Source: SSC4 sp964443225 (GTDB taxonomy: Bacteria; Chloroflexota; Anaerolineae; SSC4; Amarolineaceae). From it: a DNA stretch of 64,000 nucleotides. Below, in pieces: positions 43,200-51,552 of this stretch; position 1 is the first letter of the stretch, and every line of letters starts with the position of its first letter. Position numbers and translations under genes: made by a program. Under the pieces are notes generated by a model. That model worked only from the letters and a program-made list of their open reading frames with translations. It was not told where the DNA came from and did not search any database. The DNA is taken from contig CAYUCC010000011.1 of the NCBI GenBank assembly GCA_964443225.1, positions 35,915-99,914 of the forward strand, given 5' to 3'.

Positions 43200-43682
43200 T
43201 CAAACCCGATCGAGGACGATCTCATACTCGATCTCGTCCTCGATTGGGATGCCGTCTTCGCCGACCAGCGGGATCTCCGGTTTGAACTCCCGTGCCTGGG
43301 TGATTGCGCCGCGGTAAACTGCCACCTGCCGCATGCCCTGTGTCTGATAGAACGCCTGGGCAGAATGGTTGTCATTCGTGGTGATGAGCCACAGTCGAGC
43401 GCACCCGGCCTGCTGCGCCATCTGGCGCACGGCCTCCAGCAGCGCACGGCCAATCCCGTGGCGCGGCTGCGCGGCAATCAGTACGACCACTTCGCATTCG
43501 TCTTGCACGATCCGGTAGAGCACCAGCCCAACCGCCGTCCCTTCGGCCACCGCCCCGAGCCCTGGCAGCTGCAGAGCATCGTGCAGGACACCACGCGACA
43601 CGACCCGCGTCGAGCCAAAGTGTTCGCTGATCAGCGCCGCTGCCCAGGGGCGGTCGCTTTCGCCCAGTGCACGTATTATCAT
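43200..43682 (-). CDS. GNAT-family N-acetyltransferase
   Basis: ATG 43682 (MIIRALGESDRPW) gives 160 residues. The acetyl-CoA binding motif A is 'VVVLIAAQPRHGIGRALLEA' (R-H-G-I-G-R/A form, ~residues 75-95), with the usual 'LWLITTNDNHSAQAFYQTQG' as motif B. The C-terminus 'PIEDEIEYEIVLDRV' is typical of amino-group acetyltransferases of unknown substrate. It lies 31 bp downstream of vapC on the same strand and could be transcribed with that module. Confidence 0.85.
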   Translation of the reverse strand: MIIRALGESDRPWAAALISEHFGSTRVVSRGVLHDALQLPGLGAVAEGTAVGLVLYRIVQDECEVVVLIAAQPRHGIGRALLEAVRQMAQQAGCARLWLITTNDNHSAQAFYQTQGMRQVAVYRGAITQAREFKPEIPLVGEDGIPIEDEIEYEIVLDRV

Positions 43683-43713
43683 TCTGATACTCTGAACGTG
43701 CGCCAACCCGGCG

Positions 43714-44118
43714 TCACGATTCCCAGTCTTCCACAAGCAAACCATCGACGCGCCCAAACTCACCGGTGTTATGGGTCACCAGCGTGGCCTTGAGTGAGCG
43801 GGCATGGGCGGCGATGAGCACGTCGTATGGACCAATAGGACGCCCCTGACGCACCAAATCGCAGCGAATCTGCGCCGCATCCAAAGCCTGCTCCTCACCC
43901 CAGTCGAGCACCTGGACGTATCTCAGGAAATGCGTCAGATTAGCCTGATTCCGCTGTGACTGCCCCGATTTACATACGCCAAAGGCCAGCTCGTAATGCA
44001 CGATTTGCGAGATAGCGACCTCTTCGGGACTCAACTGCAATAACCGGGCGCGCAGGGCTTCCGGTCTGTCATTGATCACTCCGATGCAAGCGTTGGTATC
44101 CAGCATGAAGCGAATCAC
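43714..44118 (-). CDS. vapC: PIN-domain ribonuclease toxin, VapC
   Basis: This 134-residue protein has the PIN acidic residues in place: Asp7 in 'MLDTNACIGVI', Glu in 'VHYELAFGV', Asp in 'IGPYDVLIAAHA' and the final 'THNTGEFGRVDGL'. VapC toxins cleave initiator tRNA or rRNA. Its ATG overlaps the antitoxin stop (ATGA), the classical vapBC coupling. Confidence 0.92.
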   Translation of the reverse strand: MIRFMLDTNACIGVINDRPEALRARLLQLSPEEVAISQIVHYELAFGVCKSGQSQRNQANLTHFLRYVQVLDWGEEQALDAAQIRCDLVRQGRPIGPYDVLIAAHARSLKATLVTHNTGEFGRVDGLLVEDWES

Positions 44119-44351
44119 GCCAACGACTCCCGATGTACATCAGCTGCAAGTCCCCCGGTGACATCGAAGTCATCACTCAGCCCGCTCAATCCTTCGACGA
44201 GTCCTTCCCATGACGTCATGCGCGGGGTCAGGATGAGGCTGTCACCGGATCTGTGGATGAACATTTCTGTGGTATTAAGGCGAAACTCCTTAGGCAAACG
44301 AATGGCCTGGCTGTTACCGCTGGTGAAAACCCTGGCAATGGCAGTCGACAT
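44115..44351 (-). CDS. vapB: AbrB/MazE-fold antitoxin, VapB
   Basis: ATG 44351 (MSTAIARVFTSG, with AGGAGG 7 nt upstream; the ATG at 44354 is alternative) gives 78 residues. 'ARVFTSGNSQAIRLPKEFRL' is the swapped-hairpin AbrB DNA-binding domain of VapB antitoxins. The acidic C-terminus ('GLSDDFDVTGGLAADVH') would fill the VapC active site. A matching operator lies 18-41 bp upstream. Confidence 0.9.
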   Translation of the reverse strand: MSTAIARVFTSGNSQAIRLPKEFRLNTTEMFIHRSGDSLILTPRMTSWEGLVEGLSGLSDDFDVTGGLAADVHRESLA

Positions 44352-44368
44352 CATGTTACCTCCTCTTG

Positions 44369-44392
44369 GTGTATACACGATAGTATATACAC
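44369..44392 (-). promoter_or_regulatory. Candidate vapBC operator
   Basis: Perfect 7-bp arms GTGTATA (44369-44375) and TATACAC (44386-44392) separated by 10 bp, immediately upstream of the VapB ribosome site. ATATAC-type half-sites suit AbrB-fold antitoxins. Confidence 0.6.
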
Positions 44393-44456
44393 TACACGGC
44401 AAAATGCAAAATTCCAACGCGTCAGGCTTTCTGCGATATGGTTTCCCCACCCAACT

Positions 44457-44485
44457 TTGACAGATACCCCAAGCTATGCTAACAT
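44457..44485 (+). promoter_or_regulatory. Promoter of the aromatic amino acid operon
   Basis: Perfect TTGACA (44457-44462), 17 bp and TAACAT (44480-44485); transcription would begin near 44492, just before the leader reading frame. Confidence 0.65.
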
Positions 44486-44518
44486 CACGCCATTCCAACC
44501 CGGTGCCAACAGGTCATC

Positions 44519-44692
44519 ATGCGCATGCTCGCCAGACAGTCCACATCATCATGGAATGAACGCAGCAACCGCCTTGCTGTGTCGTCTGCAGCTGTGCGCA
44601 ACCCACGCGGCTTTGCCTGGCGTGGGTTTTATTTTGCCTATTTTTATGCAGGCTACTGGCGCCACAGCGCCCCGCCCCACGCCACCGGGTAA
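44519..44692 (+). CDS. Aromatic-rich leader peptide of the aro operon (attenuator)
   Basis: An open frame of 57 codons from ATG 44519 to TAA 44690-44692, not conserved as an enzyme. Codons 32-47 read F-A-W-R-G-F-Y-F-A-Y-F-Y-A-G-Y-W: ten aromatic residues (four Phe, four Tyr, two Trp) in sixteen. The ribosome site is weak (AGGT at 44511-44514), and ATG 44525 or an internal GTG could be the true start. Being upstream of chorismate mutase, prephenate dehydratase, DAHP synthases and tyrA, it fits a peptide whose translation stalls when charged Phe-, Tyr- or Trp-tRNA is scarce. The stop codon lies next to the antiterminator strand (44677-44682). Confidence 0.75.
   Translation: MRMLARQSTSSWNERSNRLAVSSAAVRNPRGFAWRGFYFAYFYAGYWRHSAPPHATG
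44602..44634 (+). terminator. Hairpin with U-tract inside the leader reading frame
   Basis: CCCACGC (44602-44608) pairs with GCGTGGG (44620-44626) and is followed by TTTTATTTT. The same 3' arm is also complementary to CCCACGCC at 44676-44683, so it can switch partners. It may act as pause hairpin or first terminator. Confidence 0.55.
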
Positions 44693-44720
44693 CGACAACG
44701 ACGTTCAAACCCATACGATC

Positions 44721-44750
44721 AAAAAGCGTGGAGCACATCCACGCTTTTTT
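44721..44750 (+). terminator. Attenuator terminator before aroH
   Basis: AAAAAGCGTGG (44721-44731), loop AGCACAT, CCACGCTTTTTT (44739-44750): an 11-bp stem ending in a U-run, 31 nt before the aroH start. Its 5' arm core GCGTGG (44726-44731) is complementary to CCACGC at 44677-44682, the alternative antiterminator pairing. Confidence 0.8.
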
Positions 44751-44781
44751 GTTCGCCTGTTTGGAAATCGAGGAGGATCGT

Positions 44782-45225
44782 TTGACCATTGCCTGCCGCG
44801 GTGTTCGCGGTGCCACCACTGTCGATGCCAATACGAGTGAAGAGATTCTGCGCCGTACGCGGGAGCTGCTGGCGCTGATCATCCGGTTGAACGACGTTCG
44901 CCCGCAGGACGTGGCCAGTGTTTTCTTCACGACCACACGCGACGTCAATGCCGAGTTTCCCGCCCTGGCCGCCCGCCAGCTCGGCTGGTTGGACGTGCCC
45001 CTTTTGTGCGGCCACGAGATGGACGTGCCCGGTGCGGTCAGCGGGTGTGTGCGCGTGCTGCTCCTGTGGAACACCGGTCTGCCCCAGGAGCGCATCCAGC
45101 ACGTCTACGTGCGCGGCGCCGTGCACCTGCGCCCCGACAAAGCCGACCTGCCACCCGTCGATTGGGATACCCTCAACGACTGGATCGAACGGCAGCTCAA
45201 CGCCTGGCGCGCCGGAAGAGGTTGA
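44782..45225 (+). CDS. aroH: Chorismate mutase, AroH class
   Basis: The start is TTG 44782, with AGGAGG 5 nt upstream; a longer frame would begin inside the terminator. The product is 147 residues. It aligns end to end with Bacillus subtilis AroH-type trimeric chorismate mutase: 'CRGVRGATTVDANTSEEIL' (active-site Arg near 7), 'DVASVFFTTTRDVNAEFPA' (Arg), 'DVPLLCGHEMDVPGAVSGC' (Cys/Glu of the site) and 'IQHVYVRGAVHLRPD'. It converts chorismate to prephenate for Phe and Tyr. It is the first enzyme after the attenuator, and pheA begins 1 bp after its stop. Confidence 0.93.
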   Translation: MTIACRGVRGATTVDANTSEEILRRTRELLALIIRLNDVRPQDVASVFFTTTRDVNAEFPALAARQLGWLDVPLLCGHEMDVPGAVSGCVRVLLLWNTGLPQERIQHVYVRGAVHLRPDKADLPPVDWDTLNDWIERQLNAWRAGRG

Positions 45226-45226
45226 T

Positions 45227-46108
45227 ATGATCATCACATTCCAGGGTGAACACGGAGCCTACTCGGAAGAAGCGATCCGCCAGCATTTTGGGCCGGTCGT
45301 CGAAACCCAACCCTGCCGTACCTTTGAGGAGATCTTTGCCGTCGTCGAACAGGGCCAGGCGCAGCTGGGGGTCGTGCCGGTGGAGAACTCGATGGCCGGC
45401 TCGATCAACAAAACGTACGATTTGCTCCTGGAGCGCGATCTGCACGTGGTCGGCGAGATCTTCCTGCGTGTGCGGCACAACCTGTTGAGCACCGCCAGCA
45501 CAGCACTGACCGCCATCACCCAGGTTCGCTCGCACCCGCAGGCCCTCGCCCAGTGCGAACGGTACCTCAACCAACACGGCTGGAAGGCGATCCCCTGGTA
45601 CGACACGGCGGGCAGCGCCAAAGAACTGGCTGCCCATCCCGAACCGGGCATCGCCGTCATCGCCAGCGCCCTGGCCGCCCAAACCTACGGCCTCCCGATC
45701 CTGGAAGAGGGCATCGAAGACCTGGTCTGGAACTTCACGCGCTTCTTCGTGATCGGCATGCGTGCCCAGGATACGCTGACCGAACCAGACAACGAACCGG
45801 CTACCGCCTACAAGACCTCGCTGGTATTTGCCACCCCCCACACCCCCGGCGCCCTGCACGGCTGCCTGGGTGAATTTGCCAGCCGCGGCATCAACCTGGC
45901 CAAGCTCGAAAGCCGTCCACGGCGCAACCGGCCCTGGAATTATGTCTTTTATCTCGATTTCGAAGGCCACTGGCGCGAGACCAACTGCCAGCAGGCCCTG
46001 GTCGCCGTGCTGGCCCGCGCCGCCTTCGTCAAACTGCTCGGTTCATATCCGGCCGCGCGCATGCCAGACATGAACGGCAGCGCCCAAAGCACGCTCCTGC
46101 AGATATGA
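45227..46108 (+). CDS. pheA: Prephenate dehydratase
   Basis: ATG 45227 gives 293 residues of the monofunctional enzyme. The periplasmic-binding-like catalytic domain has 'FQGEHGAYSEEAI' and the 'VVPVENSMAGSINKTYDLLL' block; the catalytic Thr-Arg-Phe motif is 'WNFTRFFVIG' (~residues 167-176). A C-terminal ACT domain ('TPGALHGCLGEFASRGINLA', 'KLESRPRRNRPWNYVFYLDF') gives feedback inhibition by phenylalanine. It makes phenylpyruvate from prephenate. The next gene follows after 73 bp. Confidence 0.95.
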   Translation: MIITFQGEHGAYSEEAIRQHFGPVVETQPCRTFEEIFAVVEQGQAQLGVVPVENSMAGSINKTYDLLLERDLHVVGEIFLRVRHNLLSTASTALTAITQVRSHPQALAQCERYLNQHGWKAIPWYDTAGSAKELAAHPEPGIAVIASALAAQTYGLPILEEGIEDLVWNFTRFFVIGMRAQDTLTEPDNEPATAYKTSLVFATPHTPGALHGCLGEFASRGINLAKLESRPRRNRPWNYVFYLDFEGHWRETNCQQALVAVLARAAFVKLLGSYPAARMPDMNGSAQSTLLQI

Positions 46109-46181
46109 CATCCACGGCGGATGCCTGAAAAACCTATGTGACCTGTGCGTTCTCTGTGGTTCAACCAAAGGAGAAGAAATT

Positions 46182-47195
46182 ATGATCGTCGTCATGAAAC
46201 CAAACGCCACCGCCGGTGAGATCGGTGCCGTCATTGCCCGCGTGCAGGAGCTGGGGCTGCACCCCCATCCCATCTACGGTGAAGAACACACCGTCATCGC
46301 CATCGTCGGCAACGAACGCAAGATCGATAAAGAGATCTTCGAGGTGATGCCCGGCGTGGAAAAGACGATGGTGGTGATGCACCCGTTCAAACTGGCCAGC
46401 CGCACCTCGAAGCCAGAAGACACCGTCATCAGCCTCAACGGCACAAAAATCGGCGGCAAGCGTCTGACGGTGATGGCCGGGCCGTGTTCGGTCGAGAGCC
46501 GCAGCCAGCTCCTCGAGACGGCGTGGGCGGTCAAAGAGGCCGGCGCCCAAATCTTGCGCGGCGGCGCCTTCAAACCGCGCAGCTCACCCTACTCCTTCCA
46601 GGGACTGGGCCTCAAAGGCCTGGAATACCTGGCCGAAGCCCGCGAAGCCACCGGCCTTTACGTCGTCACCGAAGTCATGACCCCCGAAGCGGTGCCTATG
46701 GTCGCCGAATACGCCGACATCCTGCAGATCGGCGCCCGCAACATGCAAAACTACGGCCTGCTGCACGCCGTGGGCAAGGTCCAGCGCCCCGTCCTGCTCA
46801 AACGCGGCCTGATGTCGACGATTGAAGAGCTGCTGATGTCGGCCGAGTACATCCTGAGCAACGGCAACTACCGCGTCATGCTGTGCGAACGCGGCATTCG
46901 TACCTTCGAACAGTACACCCGCAACACCTTTGACCTCAACGCTGTGCCGGTGCTCAAACAGCTCAGCCACCTGCCGGTGATCGCCGATCCCAGCCATGGT
47001 ACCGGCAAATGGGAGCTGGTGGGTCCCATGGCCCGCGCGGCGGTCGCGGCCGGCGCCGATGGCCTGATCATCGAAGTGCATCCCCATCCCGAAGCAGCCC
47101 TGTCCGACGGCGCACAGAGCCTCAAGCCAGAGAAGTTCGTCAACCTGATGGCCGATCTGCGGCGCATTGCCGCCGCCATGGAACGCGAACTCTAG
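46182..47195 (+). CDS. aroF: DAHP synthase, first of two tandem copies
   Basis: A 337-residue type I-beta 3-deoxy-7-phosphoheptulonate synthase. The N-terminal ~70 residues form the ferredoxin-like regulatory domain ('MIVVMKPNATAGEIGAVIAR', 'VIAIVGNERKID') seen in Thermotoga-type enzymes. The barrel has 'VMAGPCSVESRSQLLETA', 'ILRGGAFKPRSSPYSFQG', metal-ligand 'ADPSHGTGKW' and 'IIEVHPHPEAALSDGAQSL'. It condenses PEP with erythrose 4-phosphate, the first shikimate-pathway step. The ribosome site AAAGGAG is good. It is followed after 12 bp by its paralogue. Confidence 0.95.
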   Translation: MIVVMKPNATAGEIGAVIARVQELGLHPHPIYGEEHTVIAIVGNERKIDKEIFEVMPGVEKTMVVMHPFKLASRTSKPEDTVISLNGTKIGGKRLTVMAGPCSVESRSQLLETAWAVKEAGAQILRGGAFKPRSSPYSFQGLGLKGLEYLAEAREATGLYVVTEVMTPEAVPMVAEYADILQIGARNMQNYGLLHAVGKVQRPVLLKRGLMSTIEELLMSAEYILSNGNYRVMLCERGIRTFEQYTRNTFDLNAVPVLKQLSHLPVIADPSHGTGKWELVGPMARAAVAAGADGLIIEVHPHPEAALSDGAQSLKPEKFVNLMADLRRIAAAMEREL

Positions 47196-47207
47196 AGGAG
47201 ACACAGC

Positions 47208-48221
<1,014 letters not shown>

Positions 48222-48237
48222 AAAGGAGCATCCATCG

Positions 48238-48525
48238 ATGGCCGATACGATTCTGACGCAGCACCCCCAGGGGAAACAGGGCGTCAACATCAGCCGCGCC
48301 AAATACGACACCGTATGCGCCGCCATCGTTGCCGTCTTACGCGAACACGAAAGCCTGACCTTTGCCGGGTTGACCGCCGCCGTGGGCCAGCGCCTGGCGG
48401 GCAGCTTCGAGGGCTCGATCAGTTGGTACGTGACGACGGTCAAACTGGACCTGGAGGCTCGCGGCATGGTGGCACGCGTACCCCACACGCGGCCGCAGCG
48501 CGTCGTGCTGACAGGAGCCGGCTGA
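48238..48525 (+). CDS. Small conserved protein in the aro operon (DUF6958-like)
   Basis: A 95-residue protein, 'HPQGKQGVNISRAKYDTVC' then 'LTFAGLTAAVGQRLAG' and 'FEGSISWYVTTVKLDLEARG', ending 'VPHTRPQRVVL'. I associate this pattern with the DUF6958 family, a winged-helix-like fold, but not firmly. It is translationally linked to tyrA (TGATG overlap), so it is part of the operon. Its role is unknown; a regulator or a passenger gene are both possible. Confidence 0.7.
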   Translation: MADTILTQHPQGKQGVNISRAKYDTVCAAIVAVLREHESLTFAGLTAAVGQRLAGSFEGSISWYVTTVKLDLEARGMVARVPHTRPQRVVLTGAG

Positions 48526-49496
48526 TGCCATCGTCCACTCTGCTGGCGCCCGAAGCCCCGGCCACCTTCACCCAACGTCGCGTTGCCATCGTTGGCCTCG
48601 GTTTGATGGGTGGTTCCCTGGGACTTGCCCTGCGTGCGGCGGGTCATCGTGGTGAAATCGTCGGCGTCGCCCGCCGTTCCGAAACCGTGCGCGCTGCCCT
48701 GGACCTGGGCGCCATCGACCGCGGCAGTACCAGCCTGGCCGACGTCACCAGCGCCGACGTCGTCGTCCTGGCAACGCCGGTGCGCGTAATCCTGCACCAC
48801 ATCGTAGAAGTGGCACCCTTTCTCACGCCCGGCACCCTGCTGATCGACCTGGGCAGCACCAAACAGACGATTTGTGCGGCCCTGGCCGCCGTTCCAGCAC
48901 CGATCCAGGTCATCGGGGGCCATCCCATGTGCGGCAAGGAGCGGGCCGGCATCGAGGTGGCCGATGCAGCGCTGTACCAGGACAAAACGTTCATCCTGTG
49001 CCCGCTGCCGCGCACCGGTGAGGCGGCGCTGGCCACGGCCCTTGCCCTGGTGCACAGCCTCGCCGCACGCCCGCTGTTACTGGACCCCGACCGGCACGAC
49101 CAGCTCGTCGCCGCGGTCAGTCACGTTCCCTACGTCCTTTCCACCGCCTTGATGACGGCAACGGCTGCCGGCGATGGGCTGGCCTGGAGCGTGGCAGCCA
49201 GTGGTTTCCGCGACACCACACGCCTGGCGGGCAGCGACCCCGACATGATGCTCGACATTATGCTGACCAACCAGGTTGCCATCTTGACCGCGCTCGATCG
49301 CGTCCGCGATGTTTTCGAGTCCCTCCGTGGATGGTTAGCCGCAGGCGACGAGGCTGCCCTGCGCACCGCCTTTGCCAGCGCCCAACAGCTGCGAGAGGAT
49401 TACCTGGCGCACCGCCGCGGCAGCCCGCCGGCATCCACACATGCAACTGCGGAGGACGGGACGCCATTGCCAACACGAACCGGAGACGTGTCATGA
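48525..49496 (+). CDS. tyrA: Prephenate (or arogenate) dehydrogenase
   Basis: ATG 48525 gives 323 residues. A Rossmann fold opens with 'VAIVGLGLMGGSLGLALRAA', after about 18 less conserved residues. The dehydrogenase signature 'VIGGHPMCGKERAGIEVADA' contains the catalytic His, and 'AAVSHVPYVLSTALM' with the second His-Pro lies in the helical dimerisation domain. There is no ACT domain. The product is 4-hydroxyphenylpyruvate or tyrosine. NAD preference is suggested by GLGLMG but cofactor and substrate are not certain. It overlaps the HAD gene by ATGA. Confidence 0.92.
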   Translation: MPSSTLLAPEAPATFTQRRVAIVGLGLMGGSLGLALRAAGHRGEIVGVARRSETVRAALDLGAIDRGSTSLADVTSADVVVLATPVRVILHHIVEVAPFLTPGTLLIDLGSTKQTICAALAAVPAPIQVIGGHPMCGKERAGIEVADAALYQDKTFILCPLPRTGEAALATALALVHSLAARPLLLDPDRHDQLVAAVSHVPYVLSTALMTATAAGDGLAWSVAASGFRDTTRLAGSDPDMMLDIMLTNQVAILTALDRVRDVFESLRGWLAAGDEAALRTAFASAQQLREDYLAHRRGSPPASTHATAEDGTPLPTRTGDVS

Positions 49497-50248
49497 CCGT
49501 ACGCGCCGTACTCTTCGACCTGGGTGGTACCCTGCTGCACTACATGGAACCGCACACGACTTTCCTTGAAGCTAACATCGCCGGCCTCACCGCCATGCAC
49601 GGCTTTCTGCGCCGTGCCGGTTACCCCGTGCCGGCGGTTGATGCATTTGTCGCATCGGTGGGCCAGTTTGCACGCACGACGAATCAAAACCTGGAAGCGG
49701 CCGGCCGCGGTGGCTGTGTGGACGACACTTTTCGCACCGCCCTGCAGGCGCTCCACCTGAACGTAGCCGCCCATGACTGGCCTGGCGCTCTGTGGTGCTA
49801 CTACGGCACCATCCAACGCTTCGTGCACCCCATCGAAAGCGATGCGCGCCAGGTGCTGCAATCCCTGGACGCGGCGGGGCTCAAACTTGGTCTGATCTCC
49901 AACACCTGGTGGAGCCCGCAGCTGCACGATGCCGACCTGGGACACGCCGGACTCCTCGAATTTCTGCCGGTGCGTGTCTATTCGTCCTCTCTTGGTTATG
50001 TCAAACCTCGACTGGAGATCTTTGCCGCGGGCCTGGCCGCGCTCGGCTGCCTGCCGCACGAGACGATCTATGTCGGCGACCGGCTGCTGATCGACGTGGG
50101 CGGCGCCCAGGCCGCCGGCATGCGCGGCGTTCTGATCGAGCTCGATCATCGCGTCGAACAGGACGTCGCCGTACACGCCGATGCGCGCCTGACGCGGCTG
50201 GACGAACTGCCGGCCCTCATCGCACGTTGGCAGGAGGCAGACTCATGA
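49493..50248 (+). CDS. HAD-superfamily hydrolase
   Basis: ATG 49493 gives 251 residues. HAD motif I is 'VLFDLGGTLLHY' (nucleophile Asp9, second residue Gly where most phosphatases have Asp, as in some HADs of the 2-haloacid/pyrophosphatase type). Motif II is 'LGLISNTW', motif III Lys in 'GYVKPRLEIF', and motif IV 'IYVGDRLLIDVGGA'. A cap with 'RRAGYPVPAVDAFVASVGQF' follows motif I. It is coupled to tyrA and aroA by overlapping stops and starts. A metabolite-phosphatase role connected to aromatic synthesis is inferred from position only. Confidence 0.85.
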   Translation: MTVRAVLFDLGGTLLHYMEPHTTFLEANIAGLTAMHGFLRRAGYPVPAVDAFVASVGQFARTTNQNLEAAGRGGCVDDTFRTALQALHLNVAAHDWPGALWCYYGTIQRFVHPIESDARQVLQSLDAAGLKLGLISNTWWSPQLHDADLGHAGLLEFLPVRVYSSSLGYVKPRLEIFAAGLAALGCLPHETIYVGDRLLIDVGGAQAAGMRGVLIELDHRVEQDVAVHADARLTRLDELPALIARWQEADS

Positions 50249-51552
50249 ATCAAGTCACGGTCCAAGCAGCCGAACCGCTGCGCGGTCGCGTACGCGTGCC
50301 GGGCGACAAGTCGATCTCCCATCGCGCCGTTCTGTTGGCGGCGGTCGCCGAGGGCGACAGCCGCATCCGCGGTTTCCTGCGCGGGGGTGACTGCCTGGCC
50401 ACCGTGGGCTGTGTCCGCGGCCTGGGAATCGGCGTGGACGAGCCCGATCGAAACACTCTCATCGTCCATGGTCGCGGTATGACCGGTTTGCGCGAACCGG
50501 TGCATGCGCTCGACTGCCAGAGCTCAGGCACCACGATGCGTCTGCTGGCGGGCCTGGTCGCTGGTGCAGGCATCATGACCGTGCTTGCCGGCAGCGATCA
50601 GCTCAACCGGCGACCGATGGGCCGCGTGGCCGATCCGCTGCGCAGGATGGGCGCCATCGTCCTGGGCCGCCAGGGAGGGCGTTTGCCACCGCTGGCCGTT
50701 CAAGGGGGTCAGTTGCGCGGCATCGACTATCCATTGCCCGTCGCCAGTGCACAGGTGAAGTCGGCGGTGGTGCTGGCGGGGCTCTTTACGCCCGATTTGA
50801 CCGTCGTGCACGAGCATCCCCAGGGCATCAGTCGCGACCATACCGAACGGATGCTGCGTGCCATGGGCGCACCGGTCATCAGCCTGGGGACACGCGTCAC
50901 CAGCGAACGGCCCGCAGGGCCGCTGCAGCCGCTCGATCTCGAAGTCCCAGCCGACATGTCCTCGGCGGCGTTTTTGATGGCGGCCGCTCTCCTTGTGCCG
51001 GGATCACGCATCGAGCTGGCGTCCGTCGTGCTCAACCCCACACGCACGGGCCTGTTCGACGTGCTGGCGGGCATGGGCGCCCACTTCGTCGTGGAAAACG
51101 TTCTCGAGGTGGCCGGCGAACCAGTAGGGGACATTATCGTGCAGCACAGCGATCTGCGCGGTACAGTCGTGGCGGGCGACCTGGTCGTGCGCAGCATCGA
51201 CGAGATGCCGGTGCTGGCCGTGGCCGCGACACAGGCCCACGGCACGACCGTTGTGCGCGATGCCGGTGAACTGCGGGTGAAAGAGACCGACCGCATCGCC
51301 ACGGTCGTTGAGGAGCTGCGTAAGATGGGCGCACAGATCGAGGCGCGCCCCGACGGGTTTATCGTCGAAGGTCCCACGCCCCTGCACGGCGCGGCGGTCG
51401 ACAGCCACGGCGATCACCGTCTGGCCATGGCGCTGATCGTCGCCGGGCTGGTTGCGCAGGGCGAAACAGTGGTAAACGACACCGAATGCATTGCCGATTC
51501 GTTCCCCGGTTTCGAGCGGTTGCTGATCAAGCTGGGGGCGGAACTGGCGTGA
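50245..51552 (+). CDS. aroA: EPSP synthase (3-phosphoshikimate 1-carboxyvinyltransferase)
   Basis: ATG 50245 with GGAGG upstream overlaps the HAD stop; the product is 435 residues. It contains 'GDKSISHRAVLLAA' (Lys/Ser substrate binding), 'CQSSGTTMRLLAGLVAG' (PEP loop; the Pro of the E. coli LGNAGTAMRP motif is Leu here, as in Firmicute-type enzymes), 'LNRRPMGRVADPLRRMG', the catalytic Asp in 'RSIDEMPVLAVAATQA' and 'LRVKETDRI'. It makes 5-enolpyruvylshikimate 3-phosphate. Whether it is glyphosate-tolerant cannot be told by eye. A 467-bp repeat-rich gap follows before aroE. Confidence 0.95.
   Translation: MNQVTVQAAEPLRGRVRVPGDKSISHRAVLLAAVAEGDSRIRGFLRGGDCLATVGCVRGLGIGVDEPDRNTLIVHGRGMTGLREPVHALDCQSSGTTMRLLAGLVAGAGIMTVLAGSDQLNRRPMGRVADPLRRMGAIVLGRQGGRLPPLAVQGGQLRGIDYPLPVASAQVKSAVVLAGLFTPDLTVVHEHPQGISRDHTERMLRAMGAPVISLGTRVTSERPAGPLQPLDLEVPADMSSAAFLMAAALLVPGSRIELASVVLNPTRTGLFDVLAGMGAHFVVENVLEVAGEPVGDIIVQHSDLRGTVVAGDLVVRSIDEMPVLAVAATQAHGTTVVRDAGELRVKETDRIATVVEELRKMGAQIEARPDGFIVEGPTPLHGAAVDSHGDHRLAMALIVAGLVAQGETVVNDTECIADSFPGFERLLIKLGAELA

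Noticed and set aside
44253..44840. A 195-residue frame spanning the aro leader
   Set aside because: It runs through the vapB promoter, two terminators and the aroH ribosome site, and resembles no protein; the shorter frame in a neighbouring register has the aromatic-codon signature.
50720..50800. Resistance-type EPSP synthase
   Set aside because: The Leu after MR in the PEP loop is normal for many class I enzymes of the Bacillus type; sequence inspection alone does not support a glyphosate claim.
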